Shown piece after piece: positions 1 to 6,628 of a stretch of DNA of 14,200 nt (position 1 is its first letter; each line of letters starts with the position of its first letter). This stretch comes from a bacterium. GTDB lineage: Bacteria; Babelota; Babeliae; Babelales; Vermiphilaceae. Location of the stretch: NCBI GenBank assembly GCA_030672115.1, contig DAOVGZ010000017.1:1-14200 (forward strand), written 5' to 3'. The notes beneath the pieces are model-generated. The model saw nothing but the letters and a program-made list of their open reading frames with translations. It ran no database searches and was not told the origin of the DNA. The position numbers and the translations under genes were made by a program.

Positions 1-26
1 CTTGCGGAGTTGCCCAAGTATCATCT

Positions 27-779
27 TCACTTGAAAAGTGTATATTCTTCCCCTTGGCTTTCTTCACAAAAAGGGAAAGCTTTTGAGACATATAAGTTAT
101 CAATTATTTTGAATAATTTTAAAAAGTAGGTCAATTTTTTTAGTTCACATTCAATATCTTGTATGAATTTTGTCATTGGCGCAAAGCTGTTGGTTGGTTC
201 GTTGGTATCGATATAATATGCCTGAATGTTTGTCGCCAGTTCTTGAGCAAGATCTTGTTGAGGTATGGCAAGCAGTTCTTGAAAATTCATTGATTCTTTC
301 CAGTTAGACCAAAGATGTTTTTGTTTAAGATATTGGTGAATCATAGCAATAACTAAGCATATAGATGCATATGTTCCAAGAATGCTAGATATGAGCAGTT
401 TATATTTATGATCAGAAACAAGTTTTTTTGTTTGATTGAAAAATCCAAGAATCTGCTTTTGCATATGATTAAATGTAACATTTATATTTTGTGTAAAATT
501 CATTTTGAGGTTGATCGATTGTATAAATTTTATACTCGTATTAAAAACAGCACTCATTTTATTTTTGATATCAATTACGAAAGTAAGATTGTTAGAAATG
601 TGAGGCATAATGTCAACGGCAACTTTAACGTTAACATTGTCACTTTTGTTAACATATGGAATTTTTTCTTCAATAACGTTAATAGTTGTTTTTTTTACAG
701 GGTTGATAGCTTGAATTGTTGGTACATATACTATTGAAAATAAAGCGAAGAATAAAAAAATAGTACTTTTTTTTTGCAT
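27..779 (-). CDS. Signal-peptide hypothetical protein with one internal membrane segment (250 aa)
   Basis: I do not recognise this protein. It opens with a Lys-Lys and hydrophobic stretch at about residues 5-20, ending in a plausible signal peptidase I site after Ile-Gln-Ala (24). A long Asn/Ile/Val-rich extracytoplasmic region follows (about 25-125), rich in NxT/NxS-like runs. A second hydrophobic segment lies at about 127-147 (starting LLISSILGTYASICLV), and a hydrophilic tail of about 100 residues follows, so the mature form is probably membrane anchored with a cytoplasmic C-terminus. The ATG start is supported by an AAAGGAG ribosome-binding site (787-793) with a 7-base spacer. It stops at TGA close to the left edge, so downstream neighbours are not visible. 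It is divergent from the membrane-protein pair at 1020. The reading frame is secure; the function is unknown. Confidence 0.75.
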   Translation of the reverse strand: MQKKSTIFLFFALFSIVYVPTIQAINPVKKTTINVIEEKIPYVNKSDNVNVKVAVDIMPHISNNLTFVIDIKNKMSAVFNTSIKFIQSINLKMNFTQNINVTFNHMQKQILGFFNQTKKLVSDHKYKLLISSILGTYASICLVIAMIHQYLKQKHLWSNWKESMNFQELLAIPQQDLAQELATNIQAYYIDTNEPTNSFAPMTKFIQDIECELKKLTYFLKLFKIIDNLYVSKAFPFCEESQGEEYTLFK

Positions 780-786
780 TACATTT

Positions 787-793
787 CTCCTTT
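787..793 (-). promoter_or_regulatory. Ribosome-binding site AAAGGAG
   Basis: The - strand reads AAAGGAG, 7 bases before the ATG at 779. It is one of the stronger Shine-Dalgarno sequences in the window and fixes the start of the 250-aa secreted protein. Confidence 0.7.
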
Positions 794-807
794 AATAAAT
801 TATTTTT

Positions 808-941
808 TTATAGAGCATTTGTCACCATAGCTTCTTGTTCTTGCCGTTGCAATAGTTGATTTGTTTTTTGAGCTTCATATCTTTTTGGCTCATTTTTTTT
901 CTATACTCAATTGCAGAAAGAGTTTTGATGTTGCTTGTCAA
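808..941 (-). pseudogene. Possible small ORF broken by a frameshift in an A8 run
   Basis: Two - strand frames look coding but are out of register. From a TTG at 939-941 one reads LTSNIKTLSAIEYRKK up to an A8 run (893-900). After the run, the adjacent frame reads EPKRYEAQKTNQLLQRQEQE followed by AMVTNAL and a TAA at 808-810. One extra A in the homopolymer would join them into a polar protein of about 43 residues, rich in Gln and Glu. Its stop lies just upstream of the ribosome-binding site for the 250-aa protein, as in an operon. No Shine-Dalgarno precedes the TTG, and in-frame alternative starts are poor. It could be a decayed gene, a sequencing error in the homopolymer, or chance open frame in AT-rich DNA. 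Confidence 0.28.
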
Positions 942-1019
942 TATTATAAGGGGGAGTTTCTAAGGGGTTTTAGGATTAAAAGATGGTAGTTATGGAAGGT
1001 CAAAATTAAGGAGGGAGTT

Positions 1020-1469
1020 ATGTCGTGGTTGGTATCTGCTACGGATTTTCTTTTGTCTGAGTGGATATGGAATGTAACATGGGGATGGCACCATATTCCG
1101 ATCAATATATTTGTAATGATTTTTTTATTAAAATTTTTTGGTCGAATAAGGATTATGCCAGCTGTGCTATCAGCGTTTTTCTCGCAAATTTTTTCATTTT
1201 TAGTTTTAACGTTTATTGCAGTGTTTCTTCCAAAGTATATTTTTGGTACACAAGCTTTTCAGCAAACGTATTTTCAACAGACGTTAATGGATCCATTTTT
1301 AATTTGTCTTTGCCTTGGTGCAATTTATTTTGTACTCAATACATTATTTTTTATGTTGCTTAATCTAGTTTATAAAATTAATCTGCGCCTTTTTATTTTG
1401 ATAGCATTTGTTGCAAATGGTATCTCGGCGTTTTTGGTATATAAGTTTTGGAGTTATAGCGCTTTGTAA
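1020..1469 (+). CDS. Small multi-spanning membrane protein (149 aa)
   Basis: I do not recognise this family. The sequence is almost entirely hydrophobic, with about four predicted membrane segments (roughly residues 25-40, 48-72, 90-118 and 123-145) and short basic loops such as FGRIRIM and YKINLRL that orient it. Aromatic residues are concentrated near the N-terminus (SEWIWNVTWGWHH). The ATG is preceded by AAGGAGGGA (1008-1016), a near-perfect ribosome-binding site. Only 15 bases separate its stop from the next gene, which is also a four-segment membrane protein of nearly equal length, so the two are probably co-transcribed and may form a heteromeric membrane complex. A substrate or role cannot be read from the sequence. 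Confidence 0.75.
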   Translation: MSWLVSATDFLLSEWIWNVTWGWHHIPINIFVMIFLLKFFGRIRIMPAVLSAFFSQIFSFLVLTFIAVFLPKYIFGTQAFQQTYFQQTLMDPFLICLCLGAIYFVLNTLFFMLLNLVYKINLRLFILIAFVANGISAFLVYKFWSYSAL

Positions 1470-1484
1470 AAAAAGGGAGAAAAT

Positions 1485-1940
1485 ATGTTTGAGATTTTAG
1501 CAAAAAAGGCTTTGTATTTTCATGCATTATTTGCTTTTATGATTTACTTGTTTGGAAGTTTTTTTACGATTGTTCTTTTAGAATATAAACTTAAAAATGT
1601 AAACTTAAAACATACTCTTGCTGGCTTTGTATCGGTACTGTTTTCTGGTTTAATTGCTTATTTTATACCTGTTTTTTTACTAACAACACGTTCACTTACA
1701 ATTTTAAGATTTGCTGGAATTATTTCTGCTCTTGTGATTCAAGGGCTTTTTTGGATGTTATGGTTTAAAGACGAATTTAAAAAATATTTGCCCGCTTTAA
1801 TTGTAGCCTTTGTTTTAACGATAGCATTTGCATTATTTGTACATTATAGTTTTGTTTCTTATGTAAATATGATGATTGGCGGAGCTGTTAAAGGCGCTGC
1901 AACAAAAGCTGTTACTGGCATACTTTCTGATTTTATGTAA
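1485..1940 (+). CDS. Small multi-spanning membrane protein (151 aa)
   Basis: This is the second member of the membrane-protein pair, with no recognised family. About four hydrophobic segments are visible (roughly residues 12-34, 44-68, 75-95 and 102-125), followed by a Gly/Ala-rich C-terminal stretch (MIGGAVKGAATKAVTGILS) that could be an amphipathic or re-entrant helix. The ATG has an upstream GGGAGAAA ribosome-binding site. It follows the 149-aa membrane gene by 15 bases and is followed immediately by a hairpin terminator, so the transcript is a two-gene unit. The similar size and topology of the two proteins suggest partners or distant duplicates, but I see no clear residue-level similarity. 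Confidence 0.75.
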   Translation: MFEILAKKALYFHALFAFMIYLFGSFFTIVLLEYKLKNVNLKHTLAGFVSVLFSGLIAYFIPVFLLTTRSLTILRFAGIISALVIQGLFWMLWFKDEFKKYLPALIVAFVLTIAFALFVHYSFVSYVNMMIGGAVKGAATKAVTGILSDFM

Positions 1941-1941
1941 C

Positions 1942-1979
1942 AAAAAAGGGGGAAGCTTATTGGCTTTCCCTGTCTTTTA
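1942..1979 (+). terminator. Rho-independent terminator after the membrane-protein pair
   Basis: An 8-bp stem, GGGGAAGC (1949-1956) with GCTTTCCC (1963-1970) and one G-T wobble, encloses a 6-base loop. An A run precedes it and a T-rich tail (TGTCTTTT) follows. The tail is imperfect, so termination may be partial and the asparaginase downstream could receive some read-through. Confidence 0.6.
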
Positions 1980-2066
1980 ATATAAGAAAACTTTTTTAAA
2001 GATGATTCATTTTAGAAATATTTTTTGTAGGATGGTTGTCACGTTTATAACTTTTTTTAATAAATT

Positions 2067-2070
2067 AAGG
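2067..2070 (+). promoter_or_regulatory. Ribosome-binding site AAGG that selects the asparaginase start
   Basis: AAGG lies 6 bases before the ATG at 2077. The longer possible start at 2002 has no comparable site, so this decides the shorter translation. Confidence 0.5.
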
Positions 2071-2076
2071 AATTTG

Positions 2077-3150
2077 ATGATCGTAAGAAAAGGGGTCTCA
2101 TTATTTTTTTTAAGCTATTTATTGATTGTTTTTCAATGTGATTGTTTTAGTCAGAGAAAGGGAAAAGTTGATCTTCCAACTATAGCTATTGTTACAACCG
2201 GAGGAACTATAGCAGAAAAAAAAGATCCAGAAACTGGAAGCCTTATTCCTATTGTTTCTGGTTATGATCTTGTGCAAGCGGTTCCTGGTATTTCTGATTT
2301 AGCAAAAATAAAAATTTTTGAATTTTCTAATATAGATAGCTCAAGAATGACTCCTGATATATGGAAAAATTTGAGTAAAAAAGTGGATGTTATTTTAAAA
2401 GATACAGAAATTGATGGTGCCATTGTTACCCATGGTACTGATACTATGGAAGTGGGTGCATATTTTTTGGATCTTACTGTACAAAGTGAAAAACCGGTTG
2501 TGTTTGTTGGGGCAATGAAAGATGCTTCCAGTTTTTCTCCTGATGGACCAGAAAATATATACAATGCTCTTGTTCAGATAACCTCCAAACAAGCACATTG
2601 TTTTGGCGTTACAGTAACGCTTAATCAGTATATTCATTCGCCAAGAGATGTAAGGAAAACAGAAACAACAAATATTCAAACATTTGATTCGGGTAAAAAG
2701 GGGTGTTTAGGATACATTGCTGCTGGTATGGTTCATTGCTTTAGAAAAAGATTTTGTTCACAAAAATTTTTTTTACCAAAAACGTTGAAAGATGTTTCAC
2801 TTATAAAAACATTTGCGGGAGATAATGGAAGTTTGGTTCGTTATGCTGCTGATAGTGATGTAAAAGGAATAGTTATTGAAGGTGTTGGTGCCGGAAATGT
2901 AAATGAAGAGGTGTATAAAGCAATTTTATATGCTTTGGAAAAAGATATTTTTGTTGTACTAACAACAGCGGTTTTTGATGGCGCTGTTTATCCTCTTTAT
3001 GGAGGAAATGGTGGTGGGTATGAATTACAACAAAGGGGTGTTATTTTTGCAGGTGATTTGCCTAGTGAAAAAGCAAGAATATTATTGATGCTTGCTCTTG
3101 CTCAAGATAATTCTTCATCAGAAACAATAGCAAAATGTTTTGAGATGTAG
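2077..3150 (+). CDS. L-asparaginase with signal peptide (type II-like, 357 aa)
   Basis: Hydrolyses L-asparagine to aspartate and ammonia, probably outside the cytoplasm. The asparaginase/glutaminase motifs are intact: TGGTIA at residues 41-46 (Thr44 aligns with catalytic Thr12 of E. coli AnsB), THGTDTME at 118-125 (Thr121-Asp122 align with Thr89-Asp90) and DGPENIYNA at 156-164, followed by Lys171 in the place of the active-site Lys162. The C-terminal half carries the family's GVGAGN and GGNGGG-type loops. I chose the ATG at 2077 because AAGG precedes it and it gives a clean signal peptide (basic MIVRK, then a hydrophobic core to about residue 20). An open frame extends to an ATG at 2002, which would bury that peptide 25 residues in. 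The loop between the first Thr and NAVP-like segment differs from AnsB, and I cannot place an equivalent of Tyr25. It has its own strong terminator. Substrate preference for Asn versus Gln is undetermined. Confidence 0.9.
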   Translation: MIVRKGVSLFFLSYLLIVFQCDCFSQRKGKVDLPTIAIVTTGGTIAEKKDPETGSLIPIVSGYDLVQAVPGISDLAKIKIFEFSNIDSSRMTPDIWKNLSKKVDVILKDTEIDGAIVTHGTDTMEVGAYFLDLTVQSEKPVVFVGAMKDASSFSPDGPENIYNALVQITSKQAHCFGVTVTLNQYIHSPRDVRKTETTNIQTFDSGKKGCLGYIAAGMVHCFRKRFCSQKFFLPKTLKDVSLIKTFAGDNGSLVRYAADSDVKGIVIEGVGAGNVNEEVYKAILYALEKDIFVVLTTAVFDGAVYPLYGGNGGGYELQQRGVIFAGDLPSEKARILLMLALAQDNSSSETIAKCFEM

Positions 3151-3172
3151 ATTCTTTTGTAAAATTTAAAAT

Positions 3173-3206
3173 AAAAGCGCCGCATAAAAAGTGGCGCTTT
3201 TTGCTT
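3173..3206 (+). terminator. Strong bidirectional terminator between asparaginase and small secreted protein
   Basis: An 11-bp stem, AAAAGCGCCGC (3173-3183) with GTGGCGCTTTT (3191-3201) and one G-T wobble, encloses a 7-base loop. T runs follow on the + strand and also on the - strand (TTTTATTTT), so it can end both convergent transcripts. Confidence 0.85.
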
Positions 3207-3227
3207 GTTTTGGTTAGGTATTAGGAA

Positions 3228-3497
3228 TTATTTTTTTGAGGTCCTTTGATTAATAGATCCCTTTGTATTTATTATGGGTATTATGTTTTTCTTTGCTTTG
3301 GAGTTTGTTTTATGTTTGGTATAATCCACTTCAGGGACATACCTTCCAAATCCAAAACCACCAACAAATTTGCCAGAAAGATTTTGTTTTTTGAAAAAAC
3401 TCAAAATCTTTTTAATTTTATTCATAGTAAATAATGGTTTTGTCAAAAAAAGAATAGATAACACAATTACACTTTTACAATTAAAAATGTTTTTCAT
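3228..3497 (-). CDS. Small secreted hypothetical protein (89 aa)
   Basis: I do not recognise this protein. Residues 1-24 form a signal peptide (MKNIFN, then VIVLSILFL, cleavage around LFT). The mature part is very basic: a Lys/Phe amphipathic stretch (NKIKKILSFFKKQ, 26-38), a Gly-rich segment (GKFVGGFGFGRYVPEV, 42-57) and a Lys/Asn tail. A GGAAAGG sequence precedes the ATG. It faces the asparaginase gene across a shared terminator and diverges from trpS. The basic, glycine-containing mature peptide resembles cationic secreted peptides in composition only; no function is claimed. Confidence 0.6.
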   Translation of the reverse strand: MKNIFNCKSVIVLSILFLTKPLFTMNKIKKILSFFKKQNLSGKFVGGFGFGRYVPEVDYTKHKTNSKAKKNIIPIINTKGSINQRTSKK

Positions 3498-3679
3498 TAT
3501 AGGCCTTTCCGGGAAAAGTTTTTTTTAATTCTTTTGTGTCAATTTTTTTCATTGTTATTAAAAACAGATTGTTTTACTTTATATTTCCACTTTTTTAAAA
3601 TAGCTGATATTGATCAAACGATAATACAACTAAAAGTATACCTTTATTTAATATTTTATAGATAGGTTTTTTCGCTATT

Positions 3680-3708
3680 TTAACAAGGCTTTGTAATTTT
3701 GTTATCAT
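3680..3708 (+). promoter_or_regulatory. Predicted sigma70-type promoter for trpS
   Basis: TTAACA (3680-3685) is followed after exactly 17 bases by TATCAT (3703-3708). Each hexamer matches consensus at five of six positions. Transcription would start about 40 bases before the trpS ATG. Confidence 0.45.
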
Positions 3709-3752
3709 GACTTTTTAAAGATTTTTAGATTTTTTTTGAAAATAGGAATGTG

Positions 3753-4757
3753 ATGGCACATAAAGATATTGTTTTAACTGGCGACCGGCCGACAGGGCCG
3801 TTGCATCTGGGGCATTTTGTTGGTTCTTTACAAAATAGGGTTATGCTCCAAGAAAAATATAAACAGTATGTCATGATTGCTGATTTGCAAGCTATGACAG
3901 ATAACGTTGATAATCCTCAAAAAGTTCGTGATAATGTTTTGCAAGTTTTGCTTGATTATCTTGCTGTTGGAATAGATCCTAAAAAAACTTCTATTTTTAT
4001 TCAGTCTTTAATACCACAAATAGCAGAACTTTATGTTATTTATATGAATTTGGTTACGGTAAACAGATTGAAAAGAAATCCAACCATAAAAGTAGAAGTT
4101 CAACAAAGAGGGTTTGGTCAAAATGTAACGGCAGGGTTTTTGACATATCCTGTTCATCAAACGGCAGATATAACTGTTGTTAAAGGGACATTGATTCCTG
4201 TTGGTATTGATCAGCTTCCTATGATAGAACAAGCAAATGAAATTGCTCGAAGATTTAATCATATTTACAAAGTTGATGTTTTTCCTGAAGTGAAAGCGTT
4301 GACATCAAAAGTCTCACGACTTCCTGGTACTGATGGAACTGCAAAAATGAGCAAATCTTTGGGTAACGCAATTTTTTTATGTGATACGGCTGATGTTGTA
4401 GCAAAAAAAGTTATGACCATGTACACCGATCCTAAGCATATACGCGTTGAAGATCCGGGCAACATCGAAGGCAATACTGTTTTTTCTTATCTTGATGCGT
4501 TTGATCCAGATCAAAAAAGGGTTCAAGAGCTTAAAGATCACTATCAACGTGGCGGTCTTGGGGATGTAAAAATTAAAAGATATTTAGTAGATGTTTTGAA
4601 TAATCTTCTTGAGCCAATTAGAACAAAAAGAGAAGCGTTGGCAAAAGATCCGCAAGAGGTTATGAAAATTGCGCTTAAAGGTTCTGATGATGTGTTAGAA
4701 GTTGCAGAGCAAACGATGAAGGAAGTAAAAGAAGCTATTTGTTTGAACTATAAATAG
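3753..4757 (+). CDS. trpS: Tryptophanyl-tRNA synthetase (334 aa)
   Basis: Charges tRNA-Trp with tryptophan in the cytoplasm (class I aminoacyl-tRNA synthetase). The HIGH-type motif is PLHLGH at residues 16-21 within TGDRPTGPLHLGHFVGS, and the KMSKS loop is intact at 198-202. The segment PVGIDQLPMIEQANEIARRFN (149-169) is the Trp-pocket region, and RVEDPGNIEG plus YQRGGLGDVK mark the C-terminal anticodon-binding part. From memory, these match the form found in streptococci (VGxDQxPMIEQ, RYQRGGLGDVK) more closely than the E. coli form. I chose ATG 3753 because AGGA lies 5 bases upstream; an in-frame GTG at 3750 would add one residue. Length is normal for the family. It is a single-gene unit with its own promoter and terminator. 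Confidence 0.96.
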   Translation: MAHKDIVLTGDRPTGPLHLGHFVGSLQNRVMLQEKYKQYVMIADLQAMTDNVDNPQKVRDNVLQVLLDYLAVGIDPKKTSIFIQSLIPQIAELYVIYMNLVTVNRLKRNPTIKVEVQQRGFGQNVTAGFLTYPVHQTADITVVKGTLIPVGIDQLPMIEQANEIARRFNHIYKVDVFPEVKALTSKVSRLPGTDGTAKMSKSLGNAIFLCDTADVVAKKVMTMYTDPKHIRVEDPGNIEGNTVFSYLDAFDPDQKRVQELKDHYQRGGLGDVKIKRYLVDVLNNLLEPIRTKREALAKDPQEVMKIALKGSDDVLEVAEQTMKEVKEAICLNYK

Positions 4758-4778
4758 TAAATAACGAATGATGTAAAA

Positions 4779-4818
4779 GGCGCAGTATTGCTTGTAAATA
4801 ATGCTGCGCCTCTTTATT
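4779..4818 (+). terminator. Rho-independent terminator of trpS
   Basis: An 11-bp GC-rich stem, GGCGCAGTATT (4779-4789) with AATGCTGCGCC (4800-4810) and one wobble pair, encloses a 10-base loop and is followed by TCTTTATT. Confidence 0.8.
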
Positions 4819-4862
4819 GTTTTAATTATGCAAAAGTAATAAAACATATAAACTAAGTGACT

Positions 4863-5534
4863 ATGGAAAATAATAAAAAACGCGTACTTAATTACCTTTC
4901 GACTTTTATCACAGACAATAAAAAAGAAAAAATAAATAAATTTATTGTTGATAGAACAAGGCACGTGACACTTGTTTTAGAAGATATATATCAATCGCAT
5001 AATGCAAGTGCCGTTTTGCGTTCGACTGAATGTTTTGGAATACAGGATGTTCATGTTGTGCAAAAAAGAAATCGTTTTGATGCAAAGCAGGGCGTTACCA
5101 TGGGAGCATCAAAGTGGTTAAACCTTTATGAACATGAATCAGTTAAAGATTGTTTTGCACAGTTAAAAAAAGATGGATACAGGATTGTTGCAACAACTCC
5201 GCATGAAAAATCATGCACGCTGCAAGAACTACCGCTTGATAAAAAATTTGCTTTTGTTTTTGGGACAGAAGAAACGGGACTTACCAAACAGGCTCTTGAT
5301 TTGGCAGATGAATATGTTGTTATTCCAATGTATGGTTTTACCGAAAGTTTTAATGTCTCTGTGAGTGTTGCAATTTGTTTGTATCATGTGACAACGCAAC
5401 TTCGACAGTCAAGTATCGCGTGGCAGCTTACTAAAGATGAGATTTTGGATTTACGGCTGCAGTGGGCGCGAGCAATTGTCAGAGGTGCTCAGGCTTTAGA
5501 GCGAAGATTTTTGCAAGAATCTAACAATGAGTAA
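4863..5534 (+). CDS. trmH: tRNA (guanosine-18-2'-O)-methyltransferase TrmH (SPOUT/SpoU family, 223 aa)
   Basis: Methylates the 2'-OH of G18 in the tRNA D-loop using S-adenosylmethionine. The three SpoU motifs are present: motif 1 NASAVLRSTECFGI (47-60, with Arg53 as the conserved catalytic Arg), motif 2 FGTEETGL (133-140) and motif 3 IPMYGFTESFNVSVSVA (154-170), which form the trefoil-knot SAM site. The ESFNVSVSVAICLY wording and the C-terminal basic helix favour TrmH over TrmL or RlmB. The start is uncertain: ATG 4863 is used here, but an in-frame GTG lies at 4857 and neither has a good ribosome-binding site. A TATAAA at 4847-4852 would give a very short or absent leader. It ends 7 bases before the stop of the convergent 307-aa gene, with no terminator between. 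Confidence 0.93.
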   Translation: MENNKKRVLNYLSTFITDNKKEKINKFIVDRTRHVTLVLEDIYQSHNASAVLRSTECFGIQDVHVVQKRNRFDAKQGVTMGASKWLNLYEHESVKDCFAQLKKDGYRIVATTPHEKSCTLQELPLDKKFAFVFGTEETGLTKQALDLADEYVVIPMYGFTESFNVSVSVAICLYHVTTQLRQSSIAWQLTKDEILDLRLQWARAIVRGAQALERRFLQESNNE

Positions 5535-5541
5535 CTATTTA

Positions 5542-6465
5542 TTAGTCGACATAAAAATCATTTAAAAGATCGTCGGCTATTTTTTCAGCTTTTTCTTTTT
5601 CTTCATCAAGTATTGCTATGTCGCGATTTATATTGGGAATATTTTTAAGCGCAACACAATCTTCAATCGATTTTACATCAACAACAAATTTTTCATCGAA
5701 TATATTTTTGGAAAATGGGGCAGGATTTTCTTTTGCATGATTGTCTTCAAGAAGTTGGGCAATTAAAAGATTTTTATTATATTTTTCAAGTTGAAGCTTG
5801 ATGACTAAATCACAAATTGTAGCTTCATTTTTTTTCGTGAGATTTTTTTTATATGTTGATTCTGAAGTAAACGTTTTTTTGCAAGCTTCGCCTATCATTT
5901 TTCCAAGAGGATACATAATCGTGGCGATAGCAAGTTTTTTGGCATAATCTTTTTGTGGAATTATTTTTTCAATATAATTGTCGATAGATGGAGCAATATT
6001 TTTTTTAATTTGAGCAACAATATACCAAGATGTTATTGCTGATGGAGCTTGTTTTGCTAACATACCAGTAATGCTGCCAAATCCAAAAAAGAAGTTTTTA
6101 AAAAATGTTTGAGGATGTTTTTTTTGTACATTCCTCTTATTGCTGATTTGTCTTTTTTTTTCTAATAAAACGTTATGAACCTTTGTTTTGTATTTTATAT
6201 TCTTTATATTTTTTTGTATGAATTTAAGTGATTCGTGGCACTTTTCAGGATCAAAGGTATGGCTTTCTATAGAGGATAAATCAATTTTTTTTGGATAAAT
6301 TTTTTTTTTTGAAAATAATGTACAAACAGTGGTATTGATTTTTTTTGCAATGAATCCAATGATTGTATCTTCACCGAATTGTAAAATACGATTGGCTGAA
6401 CATTGTATGTTGAATGGGCAGCATGTAAAAAGAATCAATAGGAATACATAAAGAAATTTTTTCAT
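5542..6465 (-). CDS. Secreted hypothetical protein (307 aa)
   Basis: I do not recognise this protein. A classical signal peptide (MKKFLYVFLLILFTCCPFNIQCSA, cleavage near 24) leads into a Lys/Ile-rich chain. A mildly hydrophobic Gly/Ala-containing block lies at about 125-155 (FFKNFFFGFGSITGMLAKQ), with another at 177-194 (KLAIATIMYPLGKMIGEA); these could be weak membrane segments or a buried core. The C-terminal 30 residues are Glu/Asp/Lys-rich and helical. Four Cys occur in or near the signal peptide and further ones at 48, 76, 195, 218 and 270. A weak AAGAAA precedes the ATG. It converges with trmH and diverges from pgi. Confidence 0.7.
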   Translation of the reverse strand: MKKFLYVFLLILFTCCPFNIQCSANRILQFGEDTIIGFIAKKINTTVCTLFSKKKIYPKKIDLSSIESHTFDPEKCHESLKFIQKNIKNIKYKTKVHNVLLEKKRQISNKRNVQKKHPQTFFKNFFFGFGSITGMLAKQAPSAITSWYIVAQIKKNIAPSIDNYIEKIIPQKDYAKKLAIATIMYPLGKMIGEACKKTFTSESTYKKNLTKKNEATICDLVIKLQLEKYNKNLLIAQLLEDNHAKENPAPFSKNIFDEKFVVDVKSIEDCVALKNIPNINRDIAILDEEKEKAEKIADDLLNDFYVD

Positions 6466-6489
6466 AAGTTTCTTATTTTGTTTTTAGCC

Positions 6490-6519
6490 TTTATAAATGG
6501 GGTAAATTCAGGTTCTCAA
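6490..6519 (-). promoter_or_regulatory. Predicted promoter for the 307-aa secreted protein
   Basis: On the - strand TTGAGA (6514-6519) is followed after 18 bases by TATAAA (6490-6495), about 25 bases before the ATG. Each hexamer has five of six consensus bases. Confidence 0.4.
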
Positions 6520-6556
6520 ATTATACTTTCAAAGTCAATGTATGGATATTTTTATT

Positions 6557-6562
6557 TTGACA
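6557..6562 (+). promoter_or_regulatory. Possible -35 element for pgi
   Basis: An exact TTGACA lies about 67 bases before the pgi start. The hexamer 17 bases downstream (TTGAAT) matches the -10 consensus at only four positions, so the promoter assignment is tentative. Confidence 0.25.
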
Positions 6563-6628
6563 GATTAAGGTGATGTCTATTGAATTAAGTTTGTATGTTG
6601 AGAATATAAATTTTTTTAGGAGCTACTC

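Noticed and set aside
1..24. A possible - strand gene start (ATG at 22-24) beginning MILGQLRK, just past the stop of the first gene
   Set aside because: Only eight codons are visible and the upstream bases give no convincing ribosome-binding site, so it cannot be supported from this window.
408..737. A + strand open frame of about 109 codons
   Set aside because: It is antisense to the signal-peptide protein at 27-779, has no ribosome-binding site, and its Phe/Asn/Tyr composition is what reverse reading of AT-rich coding DNA gives.
943..948. An exact TATAAT on the - strand upstream of the first gene
   Set aside because: No -35-like hexamer is found 16 to 18 bases away, and the leader to the ATG at 779 would be about 160 bases, so I do not call a promoter.
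1061..1363. A second + strand frame overlapping the first membrane-protein gene
   Set aside because: It lies inside the 149-aa gene in another frame, without its own ribosome-binding site; the membrane-segment pattern and strong Shine-Dalgarno favour the 1020 frame.
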